A stretch of DNA of 64,000 bases from Gammaproteobacteria bacterium (GCA_026994225.1 JALWRI010000097.1:16995-80994), one strand, 5' to 3'. Positions 1 through 9,831 are shown, counted from the first letter of the stretch. Notes: a model not told the origin generated them from the letters alone. Numbers and translations are program-made.

Positions 1-1
1 C

Positions 2-1801
2 CATGAAACCATCACTATCTTAGAGAAATTTAATGCCTCGAATAAAAAATTGGAGGAAAGTTCTAAAGAATTATATCGTGAAAAAGAAAAAGCAGAATTA
101 GCTAATCAGGCAAAAAGTGAATTTTTAGCTTATATGAGTCATGAAATTCGTACACCAATGAATGGTATTGTCGGTATGACAGAATTGTTGTTATGGACGA
201 GTTTAAATGAGCAACAACTAAAATATGCAGGGGCTATCCGTTCTTCTGCTGATACTTTATTAACCATTATTAATGATATATTAGATTTTTCTAAAATAGA
301 ATCCAATAAAATTATATTAGAAAATATTAGTTGTGATTTAAAGCGGGAAATTAATGCGGCAACCCGATTATTATTTTTTACAGCAAGAGATAAAGGGATT
401 GAGTTAAAAATTAAATATAGTCCAGATTTGCCCGATTTAGTTATTTTCGATCCAGTACGATTTCGACAAATTATCACTAACTTAGTCGCTAATGCAGTAA
501 AATTTACTGATGTAGGAACTGTTTCTATTTATGTTGATAAGTTAGATCAAAAAGAGGATATTGCTAATATACGCATTTGTATTAAAGATACCGGAATTGG
601 TATATCGAATGAATATTTAACGGTTATTTTTGATAAATACACGCAAGGAGATGTATCAACGACCCGTAGTTATGGAGGAACAGGATTAGGTTTAGCAATT
701 AGTTATTCGTTGATTGAATTAATGGGGGGGCATTTGTATGTGTCAAGTGAAGTGAATGTTGGTACTAATTTTTGTTTTTATTTACCATTAACACTTTCTA
801 CAACACCACAAGAGGAACAAGACAATAGTGATCTTATCTTATCTGATGATCAGGATAATGTATTTTTACAAGAAGAAAGTGCCTCTGATATAAATATGGA
901 GACCTTATCTTGTAGTCGAATATTATTAGTGGAAGATAATGAAATCAATCATCTAGTCGCATTGGGGTATTTAGATGAGTTGGTGGATAAAATTGATATA
1001 GCAAATAATGGTTTTGAAGCGCTGGAAAAGTTAAAAAATACCCAATATGACTTAATTTTTATGGATATTGAAATGCCAGGGATGGATGGTATTGAAACAA
1101 CAAAAATAATTCGTAAAGAAGCGGGGATTAATCAATTTACACCCATTGTTTCTATGACGGCTAATTCTATGCTAGGAGATAAAGAACGTTGTTTACAAGC
1201 TGGTATGAATAATTATTTATCTAAACCCTTGCGCCCTGAATTAGTACATGAAATGACCTTATTGTATTGTAATAAATCCTCTAAAGTTAAAGAAAATCAT
1301 CAAGATGTTACGTTAACTTCTAAAACAGACGCAAAGGTGATGGCAAAACAGGAAAAGCAACATAATATCCTGGAACTGGAAAATAATGTCAAAGACCATG
1401 AAGTCATGGCAGTATCAACAGAAACAGAGAAGAGTAATAGTACAAAAGACATGGAAGTGCCTATCTTTGATTGGGAAGAGGGGTTAAAAACGACTGGCGG
1501 TAATAAAGCCTGGTTAGATAAAATGATCAGTATGGTATTAAAAGGACTCCCTGAATACCAGCAACGCTTACAAGAGGATTATGCGGCGCAACAATGGGAG
1601 GAAGTATTACGTATAGCCCATACAGTAAAAGGAGATTGTCGTCATATTGGAGCTATGAGATTAGGACAGATTGCCCAAGATATTGAGCAAAAAGTCAAGC
1701 AAGGGGAATATGATAAATTAGAAAATATGTTGCAAGTATTTTCTGTGGAATTAGAGGTTTTATTGAAATTGGACATAATACAGGATCTACTTGGTGAATA
1801 G
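2..1801 (+). CDS. Hybrid sensor histidine kinase (HisKA-HATPase-REC-Hpt), 5' end outside window
   Basis: The frame is open from the first base with no stop, so the N-terminus (presumably sensor and membrane parts) lies to the left. The visible part starts in a charged coiled-coil linker. Next come the phosphoacceptor box [10 protein letters not shown] (His codon at 140-142), N-box [10 protein letters not shown]1 DTGIGIS and G2 GGTGLGL of an ATP-binding kinase core. A receiver follows with [18 protein letters not shown] (phospho-Asp codon at 1064-1066) and LSKPL. A C-terminal Hpt domain has [12 protein letters not shown] (His codon at 1619-1621). This is the BarA/ArcB-type phosphorelay layout. 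The TTG at 50 is an internal codon, not a convincing start. The next gene begins 13 bases after the stop, so the two are probably co-transcribed. The stimulus cannot be read from this fragment. Confidence 0.93.
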   Translation, partial: HETITILEKFNASNKKLEESSKELYREKEKAELANQAKSEFLAYMSHEIRTPMNGIVGMTELLLWTSLNEQQLKYAGAIRSSADTLLTIINDILDFSKIESNKIILENISCDLKREINAATRLLFFTARDKGIELKIKYSPDLPDLVIFDPVRFRQIITNLVANAVKFTDVGTVSIYVDKLDQKEDIANIRICIKDTGIGISNEYLTVIFDKYTQGDVSTTRSYGGTGLGLAISYSLIELMGGHLYVSSEVNVGTNFCFYLPLTLSTTPQEEQDNSDLILSDDQDNVFLQEESASDINMETLSCSRILLVEDNEINHLVALGYLDELVDKIDIANNGFEALEKLKNTQYDLIFMDIEMPGMDGIETTKIIRKEAGINQFTPIVSMTANSMLGDKERCLQAGMNNYLSKPLRPELVHEMTLLYCNKSSKVKENHQDVTLTSKTDAKVMAKQEKQHNILELENNVKDHEVMAVSTETEKSNSTKDMEVPIFDWEEGLKTTGGNKAWLDKMISMVLKGLPEYQQRLQEDYAAQQWEEVLRIAHTVKGDCRHIGAMRLGQIAQDIEQKVKQGEYDKLENMLQVFSVELEVLLKLDIIQDLLGE

Positions 1802-1814
1802 GGTTGGTTTATAA

Positions 1815-3044
1815 ATGAAAATATTAATAGCAGATGATTCAATATCAACACGTTTTCTATTAGAAAATTTAGTATCAGAATGGGGATATGAACCTGTGTT
1901 AGCAGGAGATGGTGAAGAAGCGTGGAATATTTTACAACAAGAAGATGGACCTCGGATTGCATTAATAGATTGGATGATGCCAGTCTTGGATGGTGTAGAA
2001 GTATGCCAGAGATTAAAAGAAGTAGAATCTCAATTTACCTATATTATTTTAGTAACCAGCAAAAGAGATAAAGAAGATATTATTACCGGATTAGATGCTG
2101 GAGCAGATGATTTCTTGTCTAAGCCAGTACAACCTGATGAGTTGCGTAGTAGATTATCGGTAGGAATGCGTATTTTAGGATATCAAGATGCCTTAGAAGA
2201 AAGTCGTAATGAATTAAGCAAACAAAACGACGAATTGAAGAAAATGCAAACACAATTAGTACATGCTGGAAAAATGGCAGGTCTGGGAACGCTAGTAGCA
2301 GGGGTAGCACATGAAATTAATAATCCTACTAACTTTACGTATGTAGGCGCACAAAATTTATTACGTAAATTAAAACAATTCCAGGAATTTCTTTTCGAAC
2401 TCGCTGGAGAAGATGCTGAAGAGGAAATAAAACAGGCTTTTACACAACGTTTTGATGATTTATTTTCTGAATTAGATGCTATTTCAGAAGGTTCTCAGCG
2501 TATTCGAGGAATAGTTACTAACTTACGTACTTTTTCACGTTTAGATGAGGCAGAACAAAAACAGGCAGCCTTAGTAGAGGGAATAATATCAACATTAAAA
2601 TTAGTTAAACCTAATTATAAACAAGAAGTACAATTTATTACCCATTTTAATGATGATCCGGTACTGGAATGTTGGCCTGCACAGTTAAATCAAGTGTTTA
2701 TGAATATTATGATCAATGCTTGTCAGGCAATCGTTGCAAAGCAGAAAAAAAATAATGATGGAACCCCAGGTACATTAACTATTACAACACAACAAAAAGG
2801 CAATGAGTTATACATTATCTTTGTAGATACTGGTGAAGGGATAGATAATGAAGTAAAAGAAAATATTTTTGAGCCTTTTTTTACTACTAAACCAGTGGGG
2901 TTAGGAACAGGACTAGGTTTATCTGTATCTTTTAGTGTTATACAAAAACATCAGGGAAAAATTATAGTTGATTCAGAAAAAGAAGTAGGGACAACAATGA
3001 CAATTATTTTACCCTTACATTTGACGAAACAGGAACTTAAATAA
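1815..3044 (+). CDS. Response regulator-histidine kinase fusion (REC-HisKA-HATPase)
   Basis: A 409-residue soluble protein. The N-terminal receiver (about 1-120) has the acidic pair in ILIADDS, phospho-Asp D52 in LIDWMMPVLDG and the conserved Lys in LSKPVQP. A helical linker (about 125-150) leads to a kinase core with acceptor box VAHEINNPTNF (H166), N-box NIMINACQAI, G1 DTGEGI and G2 GTGLGLSVS. There is no membrane segment, so its input must be phosphoryl transfer to D52. Its place directly behind a hybrid kinase with an Hpt domain suggests the two form a relay in which the Hpt domain feeds this receiver. No DNA-binding output domain is visible, so the final output lies elsewhere. Confidence 0.92.
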   Translation: MKILIADDSISTRFLLENLVSEWGYEPVLAGDGEEAWNILQQEDGPRIALIDWMMPVLDGVEVCQRLKEVESQFTYIILVTSKRDKEDIITGLDAGADDFLSKPVQPDELRSRLSVGMRILGYQDALEESRNELSKQNDELKKMQTQLVHAGKMAGLGTLVAGVAHEINNPTNFTYVGAQNLLRKLKQFQEFLFELAGEDAEEEIKQAFTQRFDDLFSELDAISEGSQRIRGIVTNLRTFSRLDEAEQKQAALVEGIISTLKLVKPNYKQEVQFITHFNDDPVLECWPAQLNQVFMNIMINACQAIVAKQKKNNDGTPGTLTITTQQKGNELYIIFVDTGEGIDNEVKENIFEPFFTTKPVGLGTGLGLSVSFSVIQKHQGKIIVDSEKEVGTTMTIILPLHLTKQELK

Positions 3045-3127
3045 ATAGATATCAATACCTATTTTATTAATTGTCCATAATATATAATCAACTATATCAA
3101 CCATTATAATGAGAACATCATATAAAT

Positions 3128-5002
3128 ATGAAACAAATAAATATTTCTATACCTAAATATGAAAATATCTTAGGTATTTTAGATATTAGTTCTGATGATA
3201 AAATTAAGACATGGTTTGATGCCCTGCCTTTAACTAATATTGGACAAGTATCAGGACGCATTTTCAATACCCTGCATGATCTCAATCGCAGTAAAGAAAA
3301 AGAAAAAAATCGTTACACTTTTCTAGGCTTTGTTAAAGAGACAGTTGAATATATTACCGACAATAAGAAAACACATTATATTAATGTTGGTTTTCCTTTG
3401 GCAGAGAAAGGGCAAAAAGTTGCTAAATTTGTTTATACTTTATATGCAGAGATAGCAGTCGGGTACAAGATTATTGTTAGAGAGCAAATAAAAAAAGGTA
3501 TTTTAACACGTAATAATAAAATGTTTTATCATGCTATTTATTATGCGTTATATTATTTACATCAGCAATGTTTGGTACATTATTCTATTTATTCTCAAAT
3601 TGATAGTAGTCTTTGGAAAGATATTTATCAGTTATATGCACTTGCTGAGGAATTAAAACTTCAGCATAAAAAAATAAAAGCGGTCAATAATGAAGAAAAA
3701 TTTAACACTATCGAGCAGTTATTTATAACAATAGTCATGCTCTCTTTTTCTAATCCCTATCGTTTAACACAAAAAGAATTGTTTACATTATCAGAAAAAC
3801 TATCCAGATGGTCAAATTTAGTTTCTATAGAACCCTTACAGCGACGTTTAGAAAAATTTCCTGAGTATACCTTTATTATTGATTTAAATAGTCATCTTGC
3901 TGTACCACATTTAAATATTAGTAATTCAGATATTAAAAAATGTAGAGTTATTAGTACAGAAAATATTAGTAAAACATTAAAAACATTTATTACCAAGAAA
4001 AATACAGATAAACAATTAGCATTATTACCAGATACTTTACAACGTTTACTTTTTCAATGGGAAAAAAATCCCGGTGCAGATAATCGGACTACAGAACGTA
4101 TTATAAAAAATCGTAAAGTAAAGGTCATATTAGGTTTGTATGATATTTTCTTTTATGTTGATAATCAGAAAAACCAGGAATGGATTAAAACCCCGCTAAA
4201 AATAGATAATTCTTCGGAGTCACCTGAAGGTATAACGGAAGAAATGAGTGCAATGATTGATGAAGAATTAGAAAAACCCTCCAGCCATAAATGGGAATTT
4301 TTTGTAGAATCTGGATCAGCACATATTGATAAACCCACTACTGAGTTACCGGATATAAGCCTTGCCATAGCCCCTCAAGAAGATGAGCAATCCGATGATG
4401 CGGTAGAGTTAATGGGTAGTATTCCTATTTGGGTAACAGACAAGGTACCTAAAGCTCCTCCTAATCAATCTTCTATTATTGTCGATGAACATCATAAAGG
4501 TTGTCGATTAAATTGGGGAAGTGCAGATTCAGCCAATGTGTTAGTCGGGCGTTTAGTCGGTATTAGTAAAGAAGATGATCCGTCTAATTCATCTGTTTTA
4601 ATTGGACATATTTGTTGGATTCGTCAAATTAATAATACCTTAGAAGTAGGTATTGAATGGTTAGCAACCTGCTTTACCGCATTAACATTACGTATTAATA
4701 GCCAAGATAATGATATTAAAGGGCTTATCCTATTGGGTGATTTACGTAGTGGTTCGCCATATACGTTATTATTGGATGCGCGTTATGCAAATGATGGCAT
4801 GTTATTGGAAATGAATATGGAAGGGGAAAATCGTAAAGTAATTTTAGAGGAACAGTTACGCTGTAGTGAATTTTTCGTACACTATTGCTATAGTTATAAA
4901 GAGGAAAAAAAAGAAAGACCAAAAGACAAAAATACTCCTGAAAAAGATCGCTTGGATACCGAAGATAATACTGATTTTAAGTCTATTTGGTCTAAAATTT
5001 AG
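3128..5002 (+). CDS. Unrecognised 624-aa protein, possible PilZ-like C-terminal domain
   Basis: No signal peptide or membrane segment is apparent. The first 300 or so residues look helical. An acidic linker (about 370-440) leads to a beta-rich C-terminal part with GCRLNW (about residue 458), NVLVGRLVGI, GHICWIRQ and EVGIEWLA. From memory, this pattern resembles a domain in roughly 600-residue gammaproteobacterial proteins sometimes likened to PilZ, but no clear RxxxR c-di-GMP motif is seen. The tail is very charged. The gene follows the two kinase genes on the same strand after an 83-base gap and may be an output of that signalling pair. That is inference only. Confidence 0.55.
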   Translation: MKQINISIPKYENILGILDISSDDKIKTWFDALPLTNIGQVSGRIFNTLHDLNRSKEKEKNRYTFLGFVKETVEYITDNKKTHYINVGFPLAEKGQKVAKFVYTLYAEIAVGYKIIVREQIKKGILTRNNKMFYHAIYYALYYLHQQCLVHYSIYSQIDSSLWKDIYQLYALAEELKLQHKKIKAVNNEEKFNTIEQLFITIVMLSFSNPYRLTQKELFTLSEKLSRWSNLVSIEPLQRRLEKFPEYTFIIDLNSHLAVPHLNISNSDIKKCRVISTENISKTLKTFITKKNTDKQLALLPDTLQRLLFQWEKNPGADNRTTERIIKNRKVKVILGLYDIFFYVDNQKNQEWIKTPLKIDNSSESPEGITEEMSAMIDEELEKPSSHKWEFFVESGSAHIDKPTTELPDISLAIAPQEDEQSDDAVELMGSIPIWVTDKVPKAPPNQSSIIVDEHHKGCRLNWGSADSANVLVGRLVGISKEDDPSNSSVLIGHICWIRQINNTLEVGIEWLATCFTALTLRINSQDNDIKGLILLGDLRSGSPYTLLLDARYANDGMLLEMNMEGENRKVILEEQLRCSEFFVHYCYSYKEEKKERPKDKNTPEKDRLDTEDNTDFKSIWSKI

Positions 5003-5059
5003 TAAACTACCCATCGTTAACCAATACGAGTGAGCGATAGTCATATCTGGGAATAAACA

Positions 5060-5542
5060 TTATGGTAAATATTTTTTTTGATATTCTGCCAAACGTGATG
5101 TTGCCAGGGTTATTTCTTTTTCTGTCATATCCTGTTGTATTGCTTGTAAGGTGCTTTTTGCCTCAGGATATTGTTGTTGACTTGCTAAGGTCAGCCAAAT
5201 AAATGCTAAACTAAAATCGGCGCTATGTCCGATACCATTTGCATACATAATGGCTAAGTTATATTGTGCATCCCGTAATCCTTGTTTGGCAGCTTTATTA
5301 AACCAAAAAAAAGCCTGTTGGGTATCTTTTAATACTCCTAAACCTTTATAATATAAAGTAGCTAATCCATATTGTGCTTTTTTATCTCCTTTTTCAGCAC
5401 TTATTTCACATTGCTCTGCTGCAGCATAATAATTTTTCTGCTTTAGCAGTAATAAACAATCCATTTCTTGTGCAAAGAGCGGAGAAAATATAATAGAGAT
5501 AAATAGGAATGTTATATTGATAAGTAAGACTAAGTAATTCAT
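5060..5542 (-). CDS. Secreted Sel1-repeat protein
   Basis: 160 residues. An N-terminal hydrophobic signal (about 1-25, ending near PLFAQ) suggests export to the periplasm. Two clear Sel1/TPR-like repeats follow: AQYGLATLYYKGLGV with FWFNKAAKQG, then AQYNLAIMYANGIG with FIWLTLAS. A weaker unit precedes them (CEISAEKGDKK). Sel1 repeats form helical solenoids that bind protein partners. A Shine-Dalgarno-like AAGGAT sits six bases before the ATG. The gene starts 12 bases after the YbbA-type ATPase gene on the same strand, so they are probably co-transcribed. The partner is unknown. Confidence 0.85.
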   Translation of the reverse strand: MNYLVLLINITFLFISIIFSPLFAQEMDCLLLLKQKNYYAAAEQCEISAEKGDKKAQYGLATLYYKGLGVLKDTQQAFFWFNKAAKQGLRDAQYNLAIMYANGIGHSADFSLAFIWLTLASQQQYPEAKSTLQAIQQDMTEKEITLATSRLAEYQKKYLP

Positions 5543-5554
5543 AGCAAGATCCTT

Positions 5555-6238
5555 TTAACATCTCTGATTAGTTTGATCTAGTTCTTGTATCTGTCCATTA
5601 TGCAGTAATAAGCAACGTTGGCAGCGTTTGGCAAGGTTATTATCATGTGTGACTAATACGAGAGTGGTATGGTGTTGTGTATTGAGTGTAAATAATAATT
5701 GAATGATTTTTTCTCCTGTCGCATTATCCAGATTTCCTGTTGGTTCATCTGCAAAGAGTATTTTGGGATCATTAGCAAATGCCCGGGCAATCGCAACCCG
5801 TTGTTGTTCCCCACCGGATAATTGTTTAGGGTAATGCCCCAGGCGGTGAAATAAACCTACACTATCTAGTAATGCTATCGCTTTTTCTTTTGCATTCTCT
5901 TTGGCAAAAAGTTCCAAAGGGAGCATCACATTTTCTAAAGCTGTTAAGGTTGATAAGAGCTGAAAGGACTGAAAAATAAAGCCTATCTTTTCAGCACGTA
6001 ATTGAGCTCGTTGATCTTCATCTAATAGATGTATAGCTTGATCAGCAATAATGATTTTACCTTGAGAGACACTATCTAAACCTGCAAGTAATCCTAATAA
6101 GGTCGATTTACCTGAACCTGATGCACCAATAATAGCAACAGATTCTGATTTTTGAATAGAAAAACTAAGATTTTGTAAAATAGTTAAGGTATGATCGGGG
6201 GTTTTAACTATTTTACTTACACGCTGGGCAATTATCAT
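5555..6238 (-). CDS. ybbA: ABC transporter ATP-binding protein, LolD/MacB/YbbA type
   Basis: 227 residues, normal for the family. Walker A is GASGSGKST, the signature is [14 protein letters not shown] and Walker B runs [12 protein letters not shown], with the switch His in LVTHD. The DEPTGNLD form is typical of the LolD/MacB/FtsE/YbbA group, which drives lipoprotein- or peptide-handling permeases by a mechanotransmission cycle. Divergence from tesA copies the E. coli ybbA/tesA arrangement, hence the symbol. The usual FtsX-like permease partner (YbbP) does not follow; a Sel1 protein does. The start codon overlaps the tesA start codon on the other strand by two bases. Confidence 0.88.
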   Translation of the reverse strand: MIIAQRVSKIVKTPDHTLTILQNLSFSIQKSESVAIIGASGSGKSTLLGLLAGLDSVSQGKIIIADQAIHLLDEDQRAQLRAEKIGFIFQSFQLLSTLTALENVMLPLELFAKENAKEKAIALLDSVGLFHRLGHYPKQLSGGEQQRVAIARAFANDPKILFADEPTGNLDNATGEKIIQLLFTLNTQHHTTLVLVTHDNNLAKRCQRCLLLHNGQIQELDQTNQRC

Positions 6239-6839
6239 GAAATATGGCTATTATTTATTGTATGTATACTTTTGTATTGTGCCATCAATGGCTTATACTG
6301 ACAATATTATTTTGTTAATGGGGGATAGTTTAAGTGCCGGATATGGCATAGAACAAAAGAATGCATGGCCACAGTTATTACAACAGCGTTTAAAATCTAA
6401 TAACTATCAGTTAATTAATGCAAGTATCAGTGGTGAAACCACAGTAAATGCACACTTACGTTTGGCAGCATTATTAAAAAAATATCATCCAGACATAGTG
6501 ATAATAGAATTAGGTGGTAATGATGGTTTGCGTGCTTATCCTTTAGATAAGATTAAACATAACCTTGAAGAGATGATTACCCTCAGTTTAGCGCATTCAG
6601 CACAAGTTTTATTATTAGGGATACGTTTACCCCCGAACTATGGTAAACGTTATACAGATAGGTTTTTTGCCATTTACACTACCTTAGCGAGTAAATATAA
6701 CCTACCCTTTGTACCGTTTTTATTGCAAGGGGTTGCTAGCTATCCTGATTTAATGCAAAAGGATGGTATTCACCCTAATACTAAAGCACAAAAGCGATTA
6801 TTAGATAATGTTTGGTTAGTATTAAAGCCACTATTGTGA
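6237..6839 (+). CDS. tesA: Acyl-CoA thioesterase I / lysophospholipase L1 (GDSL family)
   Basis: 200 residues, close to the family norm. An N-terminal signal (about 1-20, ending near PSMAYT) sends it to the periplasm. The SGNH hydrolase blocks are all present: MGDSLSAGYG with nucleophile S31, the block I Gly, GGNDGLR with the oxyanion Asn, and DGIHPN with D176 and H179. It hydrolyses acyl-thioesters and lysophospholipids. The lysine right after the initiator suits a signal peptide, which supports this start although it leaves no room for a promoter between it and the divergent ATPase gene. Confidence 0.93.
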   Translation: MKYGYYLLYVYFCIVPSMAYTDNIILLMGDSLSAGYGIEQKNAWPQLLQQRLKSNNYQLINASISGETTVNAHLRLAALLKKYHPDIVIIELGGNDGLRAYPLDKIKHNLEEMITLSLAHSAQVLLLGIRLPPNYGKRYTDRFFAIYTTLASKYNLPFVPFLLQGVASYPDLMQKDGIHPNTKAQKRLLDNVWLVLKPLL

Positions 6840-6845
6840 GTTTTT

Positions 6846-8009
6846 TCACACATCAAATACTTTTTTCAAATAGTTGATATAGATACTGTCCTGACACATT
6901 GATTTTCCCTTGCTATCTGATATTTTAGCAACGGTCTGGTTATTACATGTTGTCATTTTTATTACAATTTGTAATGGTTCATAACCTAAATCATTGGTTA
7001 AATGTGTGCCAATACCAAATACAGGATGTGTACGATCTTTAAAAGTATGAAAAATATCAATCGCTTTTTGGGTACTTAAACCATCACTAAAAACTAAGGT
7101 TTTTGTTTGAGGATCGAGCTGTAATTTTTGATAATGTGCGATGGCTTTTTCACCCCAAGTAAATGGATCACCTGAATCATGCCGCAAACCATCGAATAAT
7201 TTAGCAAAATATAAATCAAAATCTTTCAAAAAAGCATCCATACTAATGACATCAGTCAGTGCAATGCCTAATTTTCCTCGGTATTCATTGACCCAACTTT
7301 GTAATGCAAATTGTTGGCTATCACGCAATCGAACACCTAATGCTTGTGCTGCTTGTAAAAATTCATGTGCCATAGTACCAATAGGCGTCAGGTGAAATTT
7401 TTTAGCAAAATAAACATTACTAGTGCCAGAGAAATTTTGAGGTAATTGTGTTTTAAGGGTGTCTATTACTTGTTCTTGCCAGTGATGAGAAAAACGCCTG
7501 CGAGTACCAAAATCAGAAAAAATAAATCGCTTATCATGTAATGATTGAATAAGCGCAATTTTATCTTGTAAGCGTTGTACACCCGTTTTTATATCAGGGG
7601 TAGGGCAAGTATTTCTAAAATAAACTTCATTAACAATTGCTAATACAGGGACTTCAAATAAAATAGTATGTAACCATGTTCCTTTGATAGTAATGCTTAA
7701 TTGTTTTTCTATGATAGTAACCTGAACAGCAGGACGATGAAGCTGAAATAAACGTAAAAATGCAATAAAATCTGATGTAATATAATCTAACTGAGATAAA
7801 AAATTAAGCTCATCAGGAGTAAAGCGTAATTCGCATAAAGCGTCTAATTCTTCATTAATTTCATCTATATACGGTGTTAAATCAATATTATTACGACATT
7901 TAAACTGGAATTTTGTGTATGCAGAAGGAAATTGATGTAAAACGGCTTGCATCATAGTAAATTTATAAAGATCGGTATCAAGTAAAGAAGAAATAATAGC
8001 CGTTTGCAT
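6846..8009 (-). CDS. pncB: Nicotinate phosphoribosyltransferase
   Basis: 387 residues, near the usual 400. It couples nicotinate and PRPP to nicotinate mononucleotide, with ATP hydrolysis, in NAD salvage. Visible family blocks are LDTDLYKFTMMQAV at the N-terminus, FSDFGTRRRFSHHWQ around the phosphorylated-His region, TSNVYFAKKF, GTMAHEF, DGLRHDSGDPFTWGEK and VFSDGLS. A strong ribosome site (GGAGG, nine bases before the ATG) fixes the start. It converges on tesA with six bases between stops and is divergent from the permease gene; no operon partner is seen. Confidence 0.95.
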   Translation of the reverse strand: MQTAIISSLLDTDLYKFTMMQAVLHQFPSAYTKFQFKCRNNIDLTPYIDEINEELDALCELRFTPDELNFLSQLDYITSDFIAFLRLFQLHRPAVQVTIIEKQLSITIKGTWLHTILFEVPVLAIVNEVYFRNTCPTPDIKTGVQRLQDKIALIQSLHDKRFIFSDFGTRRRFSHHWQEQVIDTLKTQLPQNFSGTSNVYFAKKFHLTPIGTMAHEFLQAAQALGVRLRDSQQFALQSWVNEYRGKLGIALTDVISMDAFLKDFDLYFAKLFDGLRHDSGDPFTWGEKAIAHYQKLQLDPQTKTLVFSDGLSTQKAIDIFHTFKDRTHPVFGIGTHLTNDLGYEPLQIVIKMTTCNNQTVAKISDSKGKSMCQDSIYINYLKKVFDV

Positions 8010-8190
8010 CGTTATATACCTCCATATAGGTTTATTTTTTAAGTTAGTTGAAAATCAACAATATGTCAAGGGGTGAAGAAGGCAAGTAATAATATTTGTT
8101 TGAGCTGTTTTATATTTCAGCTAGTGAAAATGACCCTGCAATGATAAAATATCTTGCCTATATCTTTTAAATAGAGAAAATAATCAGGAT

Positions 8191-8991
8191 ATGTTAAGTT
8201 TGCTCAAACAATGGTTGTTATCCCCTTTATATCATAAAACATTATTTATTGGCTTTATTCGACAAGATATACAAGGACGTTTTGCCGGTTCTATAGGGGG
8301 ATTATTTTGGAGCATACTAACACCCCTGGCAAATATCTTTATCTATATTTTTGTATTTTCTTTTATTATGAAAGTACGAGTAGCAATTACAGATACTGGT
8401 ACAGACAGTTTTGTGATTTATCTATTAAGTGGTTTGTTACCCTGGTTAGCCTTTTCTGAAGCCCTAAGTCGTGCTAATAGTTTATTATTAGATAAATCAG
8501 GATTAATTACTAAAGTATCTTTCCCTGTTGAAGTATTACCTGCAGTGGGTACAAGTGTATCATTTCTCTTAAATGGGATTGCTTATGGATTATTTCTTGC
8601 TTATCTTGTTTTACAAGGTTATGCTTCGATTTTTTGGTGCTATTTGCCTCTAGTTGTGTTATTGCATTTTTTCTTTACCCTTGGATTAGTCGCTTTTTTA
8701 TCTGCATTAAGTGTTTTTATTAGGGATACACAACAAGTTATGGGGTTAGTATTGCATAGTTGGTTATATTTAACACCGATTATTTACCCTCTTGGTTTAA
8801 TTCCTATTACTTATCAAAAATACTTTTATATCAATCCCTTATATGCTTTTATCGAATTATATAGAGAAGTCCTGTTAGCACAGCATATTACCCCTGAAAT
8901 TCTTTTCTTAGCCTGTTTTTTTACGCTGTTATCCTGCTTTGGTGGTTGGTTTTTTATGCGGACTCGTCATGCTTTTTCGGATGTACTTTAA
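8191..8991 (+). CDS. ABC-2 type polysaccharide export permease (Wzm/TagG-like)
   Basis: 266 residues with about six membrane segments. The N-terminal stretch is typical of O-antigen/teichoic acid exporters: FIRQDIQGRFAGS, then GLFWSILTPLANIFIYIFVF, then FVIYLLSGLLPW. The late block HSWLYLTPIIYP and INPLYAFIELYREVLL also fits. Such permeases pair with a Wzt/TagH ATPase to flip lipid-linked glycans across the inner membrane. No ATPase gene is adjacent; the next element is 6S RNA on the other strand. The partner must be elsewhere in the genome. Confidence 0.85.
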   Translation: MLSLLKQWLLSPLYHKTLFIGFIRQDIQGRFAGSIGGLFWSILTPLANIFIYIFVFSFIMKVRVAITDTGTDSFVIYLLSGLLPWLAFSEALSRANSLLLDKSGLITKVSFPVEVLPAVGTSVSFLLNGIAYGLFLAYLVLQGYASIFWCYLPLVVLLHFFFTLGLVAFLSALSVFIRDTQQVMGLVLHSWLYLTPIIYPLGLIPITYQKYFYINPLYAFIELYREVLLAQHITPEILFLACFFTLLSCFGGWFFMRTRHAFSDVL

Positions 8992-8995
8992 TGGC

Positions 8996-9181
8996 GGGAC
9001 AACCACAAATACCGTGCTAATCTTCGTTCTTGAACCAATGAGTTCAAGGTGGAGGGCTAAGGAAACGGCAGGCTTTCCACTTCAAGGTGGACTTGCACAA
9101 AGATTCCAACGCTAATCTCCCAGGATATAATTTAAGGCTCAAGAAATACCCCGATTATTCACCTGTATTGCAGAATGTCCC
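8996..9181 (-). ncRNA. ssrS: 6S RNA
   Basis: The segment lies just downstream of zapA on the same strand, the position of ssrS in many gammaproteobacteria. On the - strand it begins GGGACA and ends TGTCCC, which pair as a closing stem. Inside, AATAC..GTG..ATC pairs with GAT..CAC..GTATT. A large internal region follows, with a hairpin CTTGAAC-loop-GTTCAAG that matches the equivalent E. coli 6S hairpin. The length of about 186 matches the usual 180-190. 6S RNA mimics an open promoter and holds sigma-70 RNA polymerase in stationary phase. The ends are judged from pairing only. Confidence 0.82.
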
Positions 9182-9241
9182 ATAACAAGCAATATTTACT
9201 ATAGTAATAATAGCGGATTTATTTAAAAATGCCAGTTTTTG

Positions 9242-9583
9242 CTATTCCTGCCTTTTATCTTCTAGCAGATTAGATGATAGAATGGTATCATTGGTCAGTA
9301 TTTTGGCTAATTTATCATTATAATTAGCAATTTCATCACAAATATATTGATAGTCATTGGTTCTGGTTTGTAAGTGAATAAAATCATGTGCAATTTCTAA
9401 TGCTGCCATGATAGCAATCCGTTCAGTACCATTTAAATTCCCTTCATCTCGTAATTCACACATTTTATCATTGAGTAATTGTGCTGATTGTTTAAGGGTT
9501 TTTTTATCACTTTCTGCACAATTAATGTGATAATTTCTATTCATGATCTGAATATGTACTGGTGTTGCCACTTTCTTACTCAT
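9242..9583 (-). CDS. zapA: Cell division protein ZapA
   Basis: 113 residues. The N-terminal ZapA fold is visible as PVHIQIMNRNYHINC, followed by LLNDKMCELRD and NGTERIAIMAALEIAHDF, then a helical C-terminal coiled coil. It binds and bundles FtsZ protofilaments at the division septum. The start overlaps the stop of the upstream coiled-coil gene by four bases (ATGA), so translation is coupled. The 6S RNA gene follows directly. Confidence 0.94.
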   Translation of the reverse strand: MSKKVATPVHIQIMNRNYHINCAESDKKTLKQSAQLLNDKMCELRDEGNLNGTERIAIMAALEIAHDFIHLQTRTNDYQYICDEIANYNDKLAKILTNDTILSSNLLEDKRQE

Positions 9584-9831
9584 ACTTCAGACTCCAATGC
9601 TTGTAAACGGTGGATCATTGTTTCTACACGATTTCGGGCTAATTCATTTTTTTTAATTAATGTACTACGTTCGTGTAATAATGCTTCATTTTGTTGATGG
9701 AGTTGCTGTTTTTCTATCCGTAGCTGGGTTACTTCTGTCAATAATTGTTCTATTTGTTGTCCTAGTAATATAACTGCTTGTTTATTATTTAATTTATTGG
9801 AATGCTTTTTTTTATTTGTAGTATCCGCCAT
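9580..9831 (-). CDS. Small coiled-coil protein upstream of zapA (TIGR02449-like)
   Basis: 83 residues. A basic N-terminus (about 1-18) is followed by an almost continuous heptad-rich helix (LGQQIEQLLTEV, QLRIEKQQLHQQNEALL). The position, size and coiled coil match the short conserved family commonly found before zapA in gammaproteobacteria, which resembles ZapB in character. A role in Z-ring organisation is inferred from this coupling to zapA. An AAGGGA ribosome site lies nine bases before the ATG. Confidence 0.82.
   Translation of the reverse strand: MADTTNKKKHSNKLNNKQAVILLGQQIEQLLTEVTQLRIEKQQLHQQNEALLHERSTLIKKNELARNRVETMIHRLQALESEV

Noticed and set aside
8996-9181. 6S RNA on the + strand
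   Set aside because: Only the - strand reading gives the E. coli-like CTTGAAC/GTTCAAG hairpin in its usual sequence context and the zapA-ssrS order.
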